Assembly (NCBI GenBank): GCA_025201375.1
Contig: JAIWZP010000049.1
Span: 124,001-188,000, forward strand
DNA from: Gongronella butleri
Lineage: Eukaryota > Mucoromycota > Mucoromycetes > Mucorales > Cunninghamellaceae
Reading direction: 5' to 3'
DNA: 64,000 bases
In this document: positions 46,176-57,013 of the stretch, piece by piece
Numbering within the stretch: position 1 is the stretch's first letter
Layout of the letters: each line of letters starts with the position of its first letter
Notes under the pieces: model-generated
Database searches by the model: none
Told to the model about the DNA's origin: nothing
Seen by the model: the letters and a program-made list of their open reading frames with translations, nothing else
Made by a program: the position numbers and the translations under genes

Positions 46176-46509
46176 AAACTTGTATTTTTTATCATCTACA
46201 AGGCGCAGCTGAATAACAGCGCGTAAAAAAAAAGTTTATGTGCGATTGCTTGGCTGAACGCGCACAAATCGCCACTAAATTGAATGGGTATTCCTTTCGT
46301 CTTTCAAGGAGGCCGTGTTCAAAATTTCAAGTCCACCAAAGCACCAGAGTTCATAAACAGCCCAAAACAGTGATTTTACTCGTTTTTCCATTGCAACTTG
46401 GCAATCCAGCATTACAGGGCCACAAAACGCATCCTAGAGTGACATTGTATGCTTGAAAAATCAAGTGGCACTCTGTTCCCAATGTTTGGGGCTCTCCACC
46501 TGGCAATCA
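46176..46509. other. Non-coding flank downstream of the diacylglycerol kinase
   Basis: No gene or known repeat is recognised in this stretch. Confidence 0.4.
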
Positions 46510-47160
46510 AATTTTTGACGCGCCCAGGCTCAAAAACGAAAATTGAAAAAATGGGTCTCCAGAAATGCACCAAACTTACACACCAGGACATCAGCATTGG
46601 ATAACCAACAAAAATAGCAAAAAAGAGCGCGATCCATTAATGGGGAAGCGGACAACGGGCGATTTTCGATTTTATTTCAACCGCGAATTACACGGGTAAA
46701 ACGCACCCATAGAACCGTGCCGACGCGTCCATTAGCAAGAGAGACACTAGATGCGTGGATTTAATAAGGAATAGGCGCGTGCAACGGGACGTTTATGCGG
46801 TTTATCGCGCGTCAAAATGACTATGATGTTGAAACCGCGTCAAAAGCGCCCAAAAAATCACTTTTTTTCAGTGTTCACTGATATGTACATACACAGCGAG
46901 CCATGCTCTTTCTGATGGTGCTTGTTTCTTGGAGATACAAGCATTTTTCGTTGAGATGGCATTGAGGTGAAAATAAAACATTAAACACATTTTACGACGA
47001 AACTAGCCAATGGACGCCAGATTTTTATTGCGTTTCTATCGGTGACTGTGATACGCTTACCATGTGGTTGAAGGGCGTGGCGATCTGGCAACGTAAATTT
47101 TCGATTTTCAAATCCTCGACTGTATCCCCAGGAAAATTCGCGACTTTTGAATATGAGCAT
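46510..47160. repeat. Dispersed repeat family B, left-part copy
   Basis: Diverged match to 35440-36080 over about 600 bases in the same orientation (shared ttgaaaaaatgggtct, ccgacgcgtcc, ttttcgttgagatg, ccagatttttattgc, gttgaa.ggcgtggcgat). No ORF is kept. The following 47160-47798 is AT-rich with no recognised feature apart from the SNW1 3' flank. Confidence 0.7.
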
Positions 47161-47798
47161 TGCTTGCCATCCAGTGGCCGCAGCGACTTGGGGGCGGGCT
47201 CACTTGAACGAGAATGCATTGCACTCGTTGGTTCAAAAGAGTCGAAGACCTCGTACGTCGTGAATTTGATTATAAACGATTGAAATACGACAAAAAAGCC
47301 TCATTTACGATTCATTCGATTTCTACCAAAGCATTTGCTATTTTTTTAAGTGCATGGTGCTCGATAAACAATACTACAGAACATCAGCAGCGCGTTTGAG
47401 ACGTATTAGGTCAAGCACTACCGGGACAATACATCAAAACGACGAAATGCGTCAAATCGATATTACTCGCGTTGCAGTAATTCGATTTCTGTCAAACCTT
47501 GACCGCTTGATCTTGTGGACTTTTGAAACCCATTACACAAAATTATTAAAAACAAGAGTTTCCTCCAAGAGGTGGTGCGATCGAAAAAAAAATCCAAGGG
47601 ACACCAGAAAGCGTCGCGCCCGCGTCCCGACGTGTTCGCTTCTCCAATCAGGTTCTGATAAAGTAAAAAAAAATTGATTCTTTTATTTTGGGAATGGATG
47701 GAATGGAGAGCAAAAATAAAAAATAAAAAGAAAAGAGAGAGGTAGCGATGAGATGGAGGCACATGAGATGAAGGAAAAAAAAAAAAGACAAATTTAAT

Positions 47799-50027
47799 TT
47801 ATCGCTTGCGTCGGCTGTCCGTGTCATCGTCTTGGTCGAGGTCGTCGCGGGAACGCTTGCCCTTTTTGGCCTTGTTCAAAAAGGTATCGAGGCCAAAGAC
47901 GTCATCTTGCTTCTTGGCGGGCTTTCCTGCGGCGGCTTCCTTTTCGAATTCGACGGGGCCAGCCGAGGAAGAGGCACCGGCGGTGGCGCCGCCGTCTGCG
48001 CCCTTGAAGCCGTGCTTGACGCCAAACTTGTCCTGGTGGATGTTGCGCTCGAGCTCATCCGTGTCCATGCTGCCAAAGACGTCCGAATCCTGCGTGTTGC
48101 CACGGAATTGGTAGATGGACGACGACGTCTGGTTGAACAGCGGCTTGTCGTACAGGCTGTACGACTCGTCGTCCTTGAACCCACTCGACAGCCCCTCGGA
48201 TTGATTAAACAGACGCGCGTCGTACATGCTCTCCTTGCTCGCCGATGGCTTGGCAAGACCAAGCGCGATCTTTTCAGAAATGTCACGGCCTTGCTCCCTA
48301 TTTTTTTTTAAAAAAAAAGGAAAAACGAAAAAAAAATAAGCAATTGTTCCAATGATTTCGATTTTTGTAGATTTTCTTACCGGGCAAGGTGCTTTGCGCG
48401 TGCCTCTGTGCCCATGTGCTGCATGCGGTATTCGCGCTCACGTTTCTTTTGTCGCTCGCGGCGCAATTGGTCGCGTTCGCGTGCGAGTTCGTCGTCGCGG
48501 GCCTCGAGTTCGCGGCGCGAGCGGGCAGGGGGCGACGGCGAGCGGTCGGAGGCGCTGTCGGGGGATGGGGAGCGGCGTGCGCGACGGTCGCTGGCTTGGC
48601 GCGAGTCGCGGGAGCTGACGGAGCTGCGGCGGCGGCGTGGCGAAGGCGATGCCTTTTTGTCGTCGTCGTTTTCGGATTCATCGGACGACGAGTCATAGTT
48701 GAGCATGAGCGATGCAGCCGTGGGGCGCTTGGCGTTGGACGACGACACAGGCTCGTCATCGTCATCCGCACCAGCAAACGATTTGAAGCCGGATCTTTTC
48801 GTAACAATGAAAAAAATGAGAAAAATGCCCATTTTCACGCACGTCTTCTGCATTTTTTTTTTTTTTTGCCCAATGGTTTACCTTTCCTCGCGCGCACGCT
48901 GAGCGAGATCGCGCAATTTTTCCTCTTCTGCGTCCTTTTCCTTTTGAGCGAGTTTCTGTTGCATGAGGTTGCGTTGACGGACCTCGTCGCGCGCGTGGCG
49001 ATCTGCGGCGTAGAGGGCTTCTGCGAATTTTGCGAATTTGTCGTTGATGGTGAGTTCCTGGAGGCCACGACCATCTGCGGCGAGGCGCTTGTCGAGAGGA
49101 ATGGTGTAACCCTTTGTGTTTTTCCAATTGGAGATACAGGGCGGGATGACCCACTCGGCTTGCTCCTCCTTTGTGAGTTTGCGTGGTGGCGAGTGCATGA
49201 CGGGCGCCGGTGGCGACGGGGGTCCTCTTGGGATCTTCTTGTGCTGGAATTGAGGCGGGGCCATGGGGTCGACTGGAGCATCGACCATGCGGATGATGCG
49301 CTGCGTGGCACCGGAGCTTCCACCCTGCGCAGGCGTGTACCGGATGTACGTCGGGTCCTTGATCGTCCCGCCTGTCGTGCTCACCACATTCTTGGGCTGC
49401 GCAGCCTTGATCTTGCCATTGACAATCCGTTCCAGCGCCGCTTTTGTTTTTTCAGCAACAGATTGCACCTCCTCCTCGCTGGGACGGTCCATCACAAGCT
49501 TGTCGGCATCCAAGTCCTTGCGCTCACGCACAGGCACCATGTCCTTGAGCGACGTGTGCACAATTCGATCCTTGTTGTGGCCCTGACGAGCAATATCGTC
49601 ATACGCAACGTTGCCATCTTTGTCCACTTGCAGCGTCAGCGTCCCGCCACTTGTCTCAGACGCCTTTTTACGCCCCATGTCAAGCGGATATTGCACAGTC
49701 CCAATTTCCGGGAAAGCACCACCATTGCCAAAATCCTCGGGGAACCGCGGACGATACCCGCTGCGCTGACCATACACCGGAATCACTTTGCTCGTGCTGA
49801 TAAGTTGCTGACTCATCGTCTGCGTCTTGCGTTGGCTCGGTCCAGAGCTTTCAAGCGCATGGCGAGGCTTCGGCAGTAAGCTATGAGAGGCAAAAAGAGC
49901 AAGATGAGCTTAAAAATTTGCATATCCAGCGGTTGCTCTTCATTTTCTGGCTGTGTTTGGGCCCTTTTTTTTTTGTTCGCTTTGTATCTTATGGCGCCTG
50001 AATCTCTTACCTGGATAAAGTAGCCAT
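47799..50027 (-). CDS. SNW1: SNW-domain splicing and transcription factor (SKIP/Prp45)
   Basis: Exons 50011-50027, 48882-49880, 48381-48794 and 47799-48297 give 642 residues. The first exon has only 17 nt (MATLS plus two bases); splicing it to 49880 restores the family's SLLPKPRHALESSG opening. The SNW domain follows: FPEDFGNGGAFPEI, QYPLDMGRKK, DDIARQGHNKDRIVHT, YIRYTPAQ, VDPMAPPQFQHKKIPRGPPSPP and the diagnostic IPPCISNWKNTKGYTIPLDKR. Then come a Glu/Arg helical region, an SR-like SPSPRRRR segment and the C-terminal YDARLFNQSEGLSSGF and DVFGLDTFLNKAKKGK. SNW1/Prp45 is a core component of activated spliceosomes and a transcription coregulator. The first ATG of the large exon (49816) is internal. 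One acceptor is AAAAG. Confidence 0.95.
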
Positions 50028-51326
50028 TGAGATTGGGAAAGAAAATGAGAAGAAAGAAAAGAAAAACAGACAAAAGGCAGGAAGGGAGCCAAAATGCTTT
50101 ATGTTTTCAACTCCGCCTGTGATTGGTCCGCTTTCCAAAACATGTGCCAGCGTCCCAATTCTATTGGGATTGAAATCAATCCTGATCATTCTTTATTTTG
50201 GTTTGCTCCTCTTCTTCCCTTTTTTCAGGATTGATCAAAGCGACCCCGAAGGCTAACTCGCCGAGATCTCGACGCGAAGTCCCCAAACCACAAGCGCTTT
50301 TACCGCTTTTGCCTGCTGATTCGTTTGAGGCGACTCGCGCGCCGGGGCGCTCGGCCATTGCCGCCGTACGAGACCAAATGATGCTGATTTTACCCCCTTT
50401 ACGCAAGGATATCCCGGTTTTCTTAGCGCAATCAAACAGGATTGCTAACATCCTTGAAGCTTTTGACAAGGTCATCTCAAGAAACAAACACACGCACGAA
50501 GCGCATCCTCGAATGCTGTCTGAGCATCAGCTGTTGTGCATTGTTGATCACAGAACGTCACGAAAGCGCAAATCCATTTCCAGCCATTACAGCCATTGAT
50601 TTCTCTTTTTTTCGTTTTTCAATCAGCCATCTCCTCCAATTCCACATTCTTGATTGCATACTGTACATTTGATTGCCATCCCTATATTTTATACCACTAC
50701 ATTCTTTTACCTGTTTTTTTTTTCTTTTCCGCTACTCTTTGCTAATTCCCCTCAGGCTAACCCTGCCTCCATGGCATATTAAAAAATCGAAATAAAATCC
50801 ATCTAGAGCTATGTAATGCTCCATTTCCCTCTTTTTTGGCAAGTTCATATCATAAAATGAGGGAAAGCGAGTGCATTTGAGCAAGTCAATTCGTCAGACG
50901 GTTCAGCTCTCCAGGAACATGGAATTGACTGGTGTGTGTGTGTGGGACTCGGTGCTGACACGCTTTATGATATCATATCATTCCACAATCCCTCAAGTGC
51001 GCCTTTTTTGCTTTTGTATGATATGCCCTGTCGAAAATCAATTTATTTTCGGCGATCATTGGTCATTTGATCGTGCGCGATGAGTTGTGTTCTTTCTGAT
51101 GATATGAGATTCGAAGCGCTGTGGCCCTTTTCCACTGAGATAGTGTTATGATGAAACGACAAAAATGTGCCTTCAACTCATTCTATCATAGAATTAATCA
51201 ATGGCCGGTTTTTTTCGTTTTTCTACAAAGTAGATTACCTTCAAATTTTCACACAACCTGTCTACCCTCAGTCTTACATCAGTATCTTATTTTCCAATCC
51301 ATATTTCTTTTACTTTGCATTGAACC

Positions 51327-51360
<34 letters not shown>

Positions 51361-51367
51361 GTCCGGC
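50028..51367. other. Gene-free region between SNW1 and the EF-hand gene
   Basis: Outside the family A fragment at 50235-50410 I see AT-rich sequence, a TATC palindrome-like tatgatatcatatca near 50970, and a 28-base A-run at 51327-51354. No gene is supported. Confidence 0.45.
50235..50410. repeat. Fragment of the 496-bp repeat (family A)
   Basis: It matches the part of the unit running from aaggctaactcgcc through ccccaaaccacaagcgcttt and gaccaaatg to taccccctttacgc, then ends abruptly. At this length it is about a third of a unit and close to the array copies in sequence. Confidence 0.85.
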
Positions 51368-51511
51368 AGGTCAGCCAAAGTATAGCCAATGTTCAGCCAG
51401 ACATCAGCCAAAGTTCAGCCAAAGTTCAGCCAGACATCAGCCAAAAGTTCAGCAAAAAGTTCAGCCAGACATCAGCCAAAAGTTCGGCCAAAGTTCAGCC
51501 AGAGGTTCAGC
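51368..51511 (+). repeat. Minisatellite, 11-base theme
   Basis: About a dozen imperfect copies of aaagttcagcc, some with an interposed agacatcagcc, form a higher-order 22-base pattern. It lies 60 bp upstream of the EF-hand start codon and may be in its promoter or 5' leader. Confidence 0.75.
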
Positions 51512-51571
51512 TGAGTTTTGCCACGCTGCCATGCTTTGATTTTTCTTTTTCTTTTTCTTGCTCATGCACAC

Positions 51572-52205
51572 ATGAACTTGACAAGGCAACGACTACAGGA
51601 GCTGAGACAAGGCAAGTGTCTTTTCAAGCTTTTAATGCGACAATTGGTTGACTTTTTCATATCTCACCTCTCACACGCGCTTTTTTTTTTTCACTTTTTC
51701 TAGCGTTCCGAGAGGTTGACGAGCAGCAAGTGGAACTGCTTGACGAGCGCGGGCTGGCGGAGGTCCTGGCCATGCTCGGGTACGCGCGCGTCAGCGCCGC
51801 CGCCATGATGCAACGCGTCCATCGCGAAAAAGACGGTTTCGTCACTTTTGATGACCTCAAAGACATTGTCCTTGCGCTCGAGGTGAGCAACTTTTGATCA
51901 CGCGGCCGCAGCAATGGCCACTCACTCGTGTCTTCATTCTTTTTCTCTTCTAATAGAGCGAAGCGACAGATTCGGACGATTTGGATGAAGAAAAAAACGA
52001 GGAAATGACGCGCACGTTCCAATTGCTGGCCGATCCGGAGCACGGGTGCATCACGCTGGATCAATTGATCAAGGCGGTCAATTCGCAAGGCCACGATTGG
52101 ACGCGGCAGCAATTGAAAGAGATGATGGATGTGGCCGACCGAGATCACGACGGGCTGTTGACATTGGACGACTTTAGGGTATTGTGGGCGCGTGTCATGC
52201 AATAA
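51572..52205 (+). CDS. EF-hand protein, centrin/calmodulin-like
   Basis: Exons 51572-51611, 51704-51882 and 51957-52205 give 155 residues. The order matches the calmodulin superfamily: LTRQRLQELRQAFREVDE, then FVTFDDLKDIVLAL, an acidic linker, HGCITLDQLIKAVNSQG and the last loop DRDHDGLLTLDD. Only this fourth loop is close to a full calcium site (with Asp instead of Glu at position 12); the first three lack key ligands. The second half resembles centrin/Cdc31 more than calmodulin, suggesting a structural or regulatory role. The first intron (51612-51703) needs a GC donor, GCAAGT. The stop codon TAA is part of AATAAA. It is convergent with the glycosyltransferase-like gene, 180 bp away. Confidence 0.78.
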
Positions 52206-52385
52206 AAAAAAATAATTTTATTATTATCAAGAGCCAGAGAGGAAAGAATATATGATACAATTGGAAATACTGTATGTACACAACACAGGGGTAAAATGCG
52301 CGTCACTTGTTGCCAGAAGGAGGAATGCTTGCATGAGTGGAGAAAGAGAGAAAATAAAAAAAGGGAGAGAAAAAAAGTGATAGCC

Positions 52386-55300
52386 CTACGCCATCTGTTG
52401 CTTGGCAATGGTGACAAGAGCATCAAGGTTGTGTTCTAGGTCCTTGTACTCTTGGTCTTCATAGTGATGGTCGTCGGAGGCGGTCCGCATGCTAGCGACA
52501 TCCAATGGCTCGGGCAAATCGGCCCACGCGCTGTCCATGTCGTCCATCTGCGCAGCCTCGTCGTTCACATAGATGGTCTTGTACTCGACATACTCGAACA
52601 ATTCCGTGCTAATCACCTTTTTCTTCTTTTTCTTGGGCTTTTTGGCTTTTGACGTGGTTGTCACGGCGGCGTCGGCAGCAATTACCACGCCTGTGCCTTG
52701 AACAGCCGCCTCCAGCTGCTCAGCCTCTGCCTCGGCGGCATCGGCGGCTTCCAGCGCGTCGTCAAAGGGACAAACGAGATCCTGCGGGTCAAACCGCACA
52801 AACGAGGGAGGTGCGCACGCGGACACGTGGCGCTGCCAATGGACGCCTGTGATATACAGCTGCGAGTGCGTGTGAAGATGGCCCCACAGGTCCAGCATGG
52901 GCAAATGGTCAAAAGATGGCAGGCGATGTGCCGGCAATTGGCTGTAAATCGTGTCGTCCTTCATGAGAGGGACCACAAACGACGCGACGGCCGACTTGGC
53001 GCGTGTGTGCTTGATGTGCGTGCCGAATTCCAAATGGTTGGTCGAAAACGACTCGAAATCCTGGAAATTCGGGTACACCATGACGTAGCCGCGCAAATAC
53101 ACCAATTCGATGAAATATTTCTTCCACGACTTTTTCCACCGATTGGATCTGCTGCGAGGCACCGTCGTGTTGAGCAATGGTGTGGGCGCCGCGAGGTCTT
53201 GCAGCCGTGTGTTGAGATATTGATGGAATTCGCGCCAATGTTCCGGAAAATACACAGCGCCCCAGCTGCAGGGCACCTGGCTGGCGTATGGCGTGTTGCG
53301 AGGAAATCCGCCGGGGATGAGGACCTGGTTGGGGTCGAATGCAATGCGTCCTTCAGGCCGGAGCTCCAGGTTGCGCGGCGAATACAGGCTGATCCCGTAG
53401 ATCCACGATCGGCCCTGATTGTACTCGGGATCGTACCGGTAGTGCAAGATCGTGTACTTTATCCACGCGTAAAACAGCAGCGACACCTCGATATCGTCCT
53501 CGAGAAGCACACCATAATCGTCATTGGTGCTCGGGTACCACGATTCCACAATCGCGGGCATTAAGCCGCCCTTGCGGATTCGATGTCGCACGTGCTTGAC
53601 CCCGTGCTCCCACGCAAAGTTGTGCACGAGCATCCGCGTCACACGGTCTGCCGTCTGGTCCATGTGGATCGTCAAATCCACCGCGTCACCAAGGTAATTC
53701 GCCTGTCGTACAGAATTAAGCAAACGCGACAGCGAATGTGGCCGGCGGTCCGTGATCACCACCAAATTCACCTTGATGTCGTTCCAGTCTGCAAGAATGG
53801 GCATTGAAAAAAAAAAGAATGGCGTCAGTCGCATCGCATTGTGGGAGGGGTTTGCTAGTTTTTTTCTTTTTGTTCATCTTTTTTTGCTATATCTTGTCGT
53901 TTTTTTTTTCTTTTTTTTTTTTGAAAAGAAAGCGACTTACGCTGGAGGGCTTGGACAGAGAGCTTGGACAGCCAGAGAGCATGGGGGACCTGATCGTGCG
54001 GCAAATGGATGACTGTGCAAGGTGTGACGCGAGTTTGCAATTGCATGAGTGCTTGCACGTCGTCAAAGAAGATCGAGTCGGACAAGTGGAAAAACACGGC
54101 GGGCTGGATCGCGTGCGCGAGTCGACCCAATTGCGCCATCAATTGGCCGTGGCGCCTGTCATTGGCGGGCAGATGCATGTCGTGAAGGATAAAGGGCCGA
54201 TGGCACTCGCGTGTGAGATGCGGGCCCCACGTAGCAGCATCGAGGCCCTGGCTGATGCCGGGCAACGCGACGTGGATGGGGACGTGTGCTGGAAAACGGC
54301 AAATCAGCGGGAAAATGGCCTTTGCCTCGTTTACGTCGTGAATGAGGAAGAGAAGTGGCTTGTACGAGGGCGTGAGCGCGCGGAAACGCATGTCGACGGC
54401 GGTCGGCGTCGCGCGCATGGCAAGCACGCGTCGCCACGCGTCATCTTGCTCGTAAGCGCGTGGGACCACATGTGCACACGCGACTGCCGTGCGCAATCCG
54501 CGCAGTGCGGCCACAGGCACCTTTCTCGTGTTTTTCAGCGTCTTTGGCGGTGGGAGCACCATGGATGGGATCCCGTGCGGCGCCAACGATTGGCTAATGT
54601 AGAAAGCAAGTGGCGATGCGAGCAAATCGTCATTTTCTGGCAATAAATGTTGCAGCCAAGCTCGACGCAGCACCCACGAATGATGCACCATGTCCACCGG
54701 TTGCACCACGTCCGGTAAAAAGTGGAAAGCCGCAGGCAAGCAATGAATAGCAGGCTTGTACTTTGTGACAAACGCATTTGCCGGTAAAAGCGCGCCGTGC
54801 GTGCCCAAAAGAGTCTGCGCGTACGGCGAGTCGTTTGGCGCAATAAACGGCAGCATTGTGTCCAAATAATGGTCCGTCGGCACGGCACCATCGTCCAAAA
54901 CCCATATAAAATCGGATTGAATATTGAGCTTAGCAATTGCGCTGAGCCACGGCGAAGCAGCTGCGCTGCCGGGTTTCGCCTCGGTGTTTGGGGCAGCCGC
55001 GTGCACGTGGATGTTGAGTGACGGGAATTGGACGACAAGGATATCGACGGTTGGCTTTAGCGCGCGCGAACACACGATCCACGTGGTATCAATGGCGGCA
55101 GACTGACGCGCAATGGCCGCCAGCTGCTTTTCGAGCGCAGGCTTGTCGATCGCATGCACAATGACCGTCGTGTGCATCGTCACGGCACTCTGCCATTGCT
55201 CCAGCTCAGACCGATTATGGCCCATTTGCTGGTACGTCTGCACACGCTGCAAAAAGGAATCCACATGACCGCTGGCCATGTCAAACGAGGATGGGTATCG

Positions 55301-55584
55301 AGGAGGTGTCCAATGATCTATTGAAAAAGAGCGAGTTTGCGGGGGTCAATCCATCTGAAACAAAGGAGTAAAACGCGCTTTTTTTTTTTACCTTGTTTCC
55401 ACGTCAAAAAGGGGTCCGCCTTGTACACTGGCGCGGTGGTGGGCGTCGCATTGGTTGAAAGCTGTTCTAGAGGCGGCACGCTCACAAACGAGACGGACGG
55501 AGCAAACAAGGATGACCACAGTTGTGACAACACGAGGTAGCACACTGCAAAATAGAAAAAGTATCGTTTGGGAGGGAGGGACAT
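52386..55584 (-). CDS. Type II membrane protein with two glycosyltransferase-like halves
   Basis: Exons 55392-55584, 53941-55317 and 52386-53788 give 990 residues. An N-terminal signal anchor (YFFYFAVCYLVLSQLWSSLF, residues 8-27) predicts a Golgi or ER type II protein. The first half (~90-300) has a nucleotide-sugar-transferase look, with FIWVLDDGAVP around 203-213. The second half opens VNLVVITDRRPHSLSRLL and has VLLEDDIEVS near 617-626, then WIYGISLYSPRNLEL and SQVPCSWGAVYFPEHW. Both resemble GT-A folds with DD/EDD metal sites. The C-terminal ~110 residues are Ala/Glu- and Lys-rich (KAKKPKKKKKK). No acceptor or donor can be named. ATG 55584 is chosen because it directly precedes the anchor; an in-frame ATG 20 codons upstream (55644) is possible. 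The last intron removes the misleading ATG before DWNDIK. Confidence 0.72.
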
Positions 55585-55883
55585 TGAAACGCGAGAGGGA
55601 GCATATAATAAATGACGAAAAGGAAAGGAAGGGAGAGGGTACAAGGGAACGAAAGTCGCCTTTTTGCGCGCAAAAGTAAAGAAAAAGGGTTGCTCAAATC
55701 GAGCGTTGCGTGTGTGTGTGTTTTTACAGAAAAGAAAAAGAAGGACGAAAGTCCAACCCAGGAACAGTTCAATTCACGTCCGTTACACAAGCAGACAAAA
55801 CCTTAATTCAATCAATCCTTGGGCGGCCCATCAAGAAAATAAAAAGAGACCAAAAGGGCCATTGTGCTCGTTTTATTTATTGC

Positions 55884-56748
55884 TTATTTCAGGTATTCTT
55901 CGAGGGCAGCGACAATGATGCCATGGTCTTCCCATTGCTTCAGGCCTGTCACGGTGATGGTGCCAATCATGCCCACATTGCGCACTTGCAGCGGGAAACA
56001 GCCGCCATGCGTGGCATAATCAATTTCTGAGATCTATTTTGTACATCATGAGCCATGTTCTGCTGTGATTGGCCGCACTTACAAATGAGCCCGCCTCCAG
56101 CGATCGCCCCTTAACAATCAATGAATTGCCTAGCCAATAGCTCGAGTGGCGGAAACGCACCACCGCATTACTAGTGCATTTGAAAAAAAAAAAAAAAAAA
56201 AAAAAAGGGGGCCATTGAGCCATCGAGCCCTTTGGTTTGTGTGCCCACAGTCACTCGCTTCCACCCCCGCCCCCATGTCAAGATCGTTCTGCATGAGGAA
56301 TGGCTTGCTTTTCTTTTTCTTTTTTTTTTTTGGTGATTTGGGCGTAAAAGCTTTGTTCGTGGGGCATGCACGACCATCTTCGGCTTGTGCCACCTAATTC
56401 TTCATTACCTTTTGCGGCCTATGGTTACAAAAAATTGAGCAAATCTTTGGGATGAGATTCTACGCGCACGATTTTCTTTTGATTTTTGTTTTTTTTTCGT
56501 GTCATACGAATCCAAGCTTCATTATCCGGGCTGGCGCCATCCATCGCGTAACGGAACACTTGCATGCCATTGGCTGTGATGTCAATGGCAACAGGGCGGT
56601 TGTCATACTCGTTTTTCACCTTGTCCAGGATCAACAGACCCACGTTGAGCGCATCTTGCGACGAGAACGTCTTGAATTGGAGACGCTGCTCTTGCTCGAG
56701 GATCTGGTCAACGAGCAATTGCGCTTCTTGGGGGTTGGAGGCAGCCAT
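55884..56748 (-). CDS. UPF0303-family protein with a 10-nt micro-exon
   Basis: Exons 56508-56748, 56409-56418 (10 nt), 56083-56170 and 55884-56033 give 162 residues. The family pattern is complete only with the micro-exon: PVAIDITANGMQVFRYAM, GASPDNEAWIRRKSNAVVRF, RHSSYWLGNSLIVKG and YATHGGCFPLQVRNVGMIGT, with ITVTGLKQWEDH. It is thus a full-length member (typically ~160 residues), related to yeast YBR137W and bacterial UPF0303 proteins of the heme-binding-like fold. The biochemical role is not established. Without the 10-nt exon, the frame breaks between AWI and NAVVRF. It is probably cytosolic; no signal peptide is seen. Confidence 0.9.
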
Positions 56749-57013
56749 GGGAGTGTGTAAAAAGAAAAAAAGTAGGTGAAAAAGAAAAAGAGAGAGAGGA
56801 CGCTGGAAAAAGGCGGAAGAAACAAGAAAAAGGGCACACTCCGGCGGGGACCAAGGCGATTATTAATGCGCTCGGGAAAATGCTGAAACCACAGGCGCCC
56901 AGCCAGTTGATTGGATGGTACAATCTGTTTTTTCATTGTCAAAACGTGTTCAAAGAATAAACGTCTAAAAATGCGGGGGGATCTACAAAAAATAAGTAAA
57001 AGAGATAATCTAT

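Noticed and set aside
48389..49879. 496-codon plus-strand ORF
   Set aside because: It is antisense to SNW1, whose exons match the family and splice in frame; the ORF has no family features and runs across SNW1 introns.
51368..51511. CRISPR-like repeat appearance
   Set aside because: There are no unique spacers, the units are degenerate and the genome is eukaryotic; it is a minisatellite.
53810..53834. ATG before DWNDIK as the start of a separate downstream gene
   Set aside because: The acceptor TTGCAG just before ACTGGAAC joins in frame to the upstream exon, so the ATG lies in intron sequence and there is one 990-residue gene.
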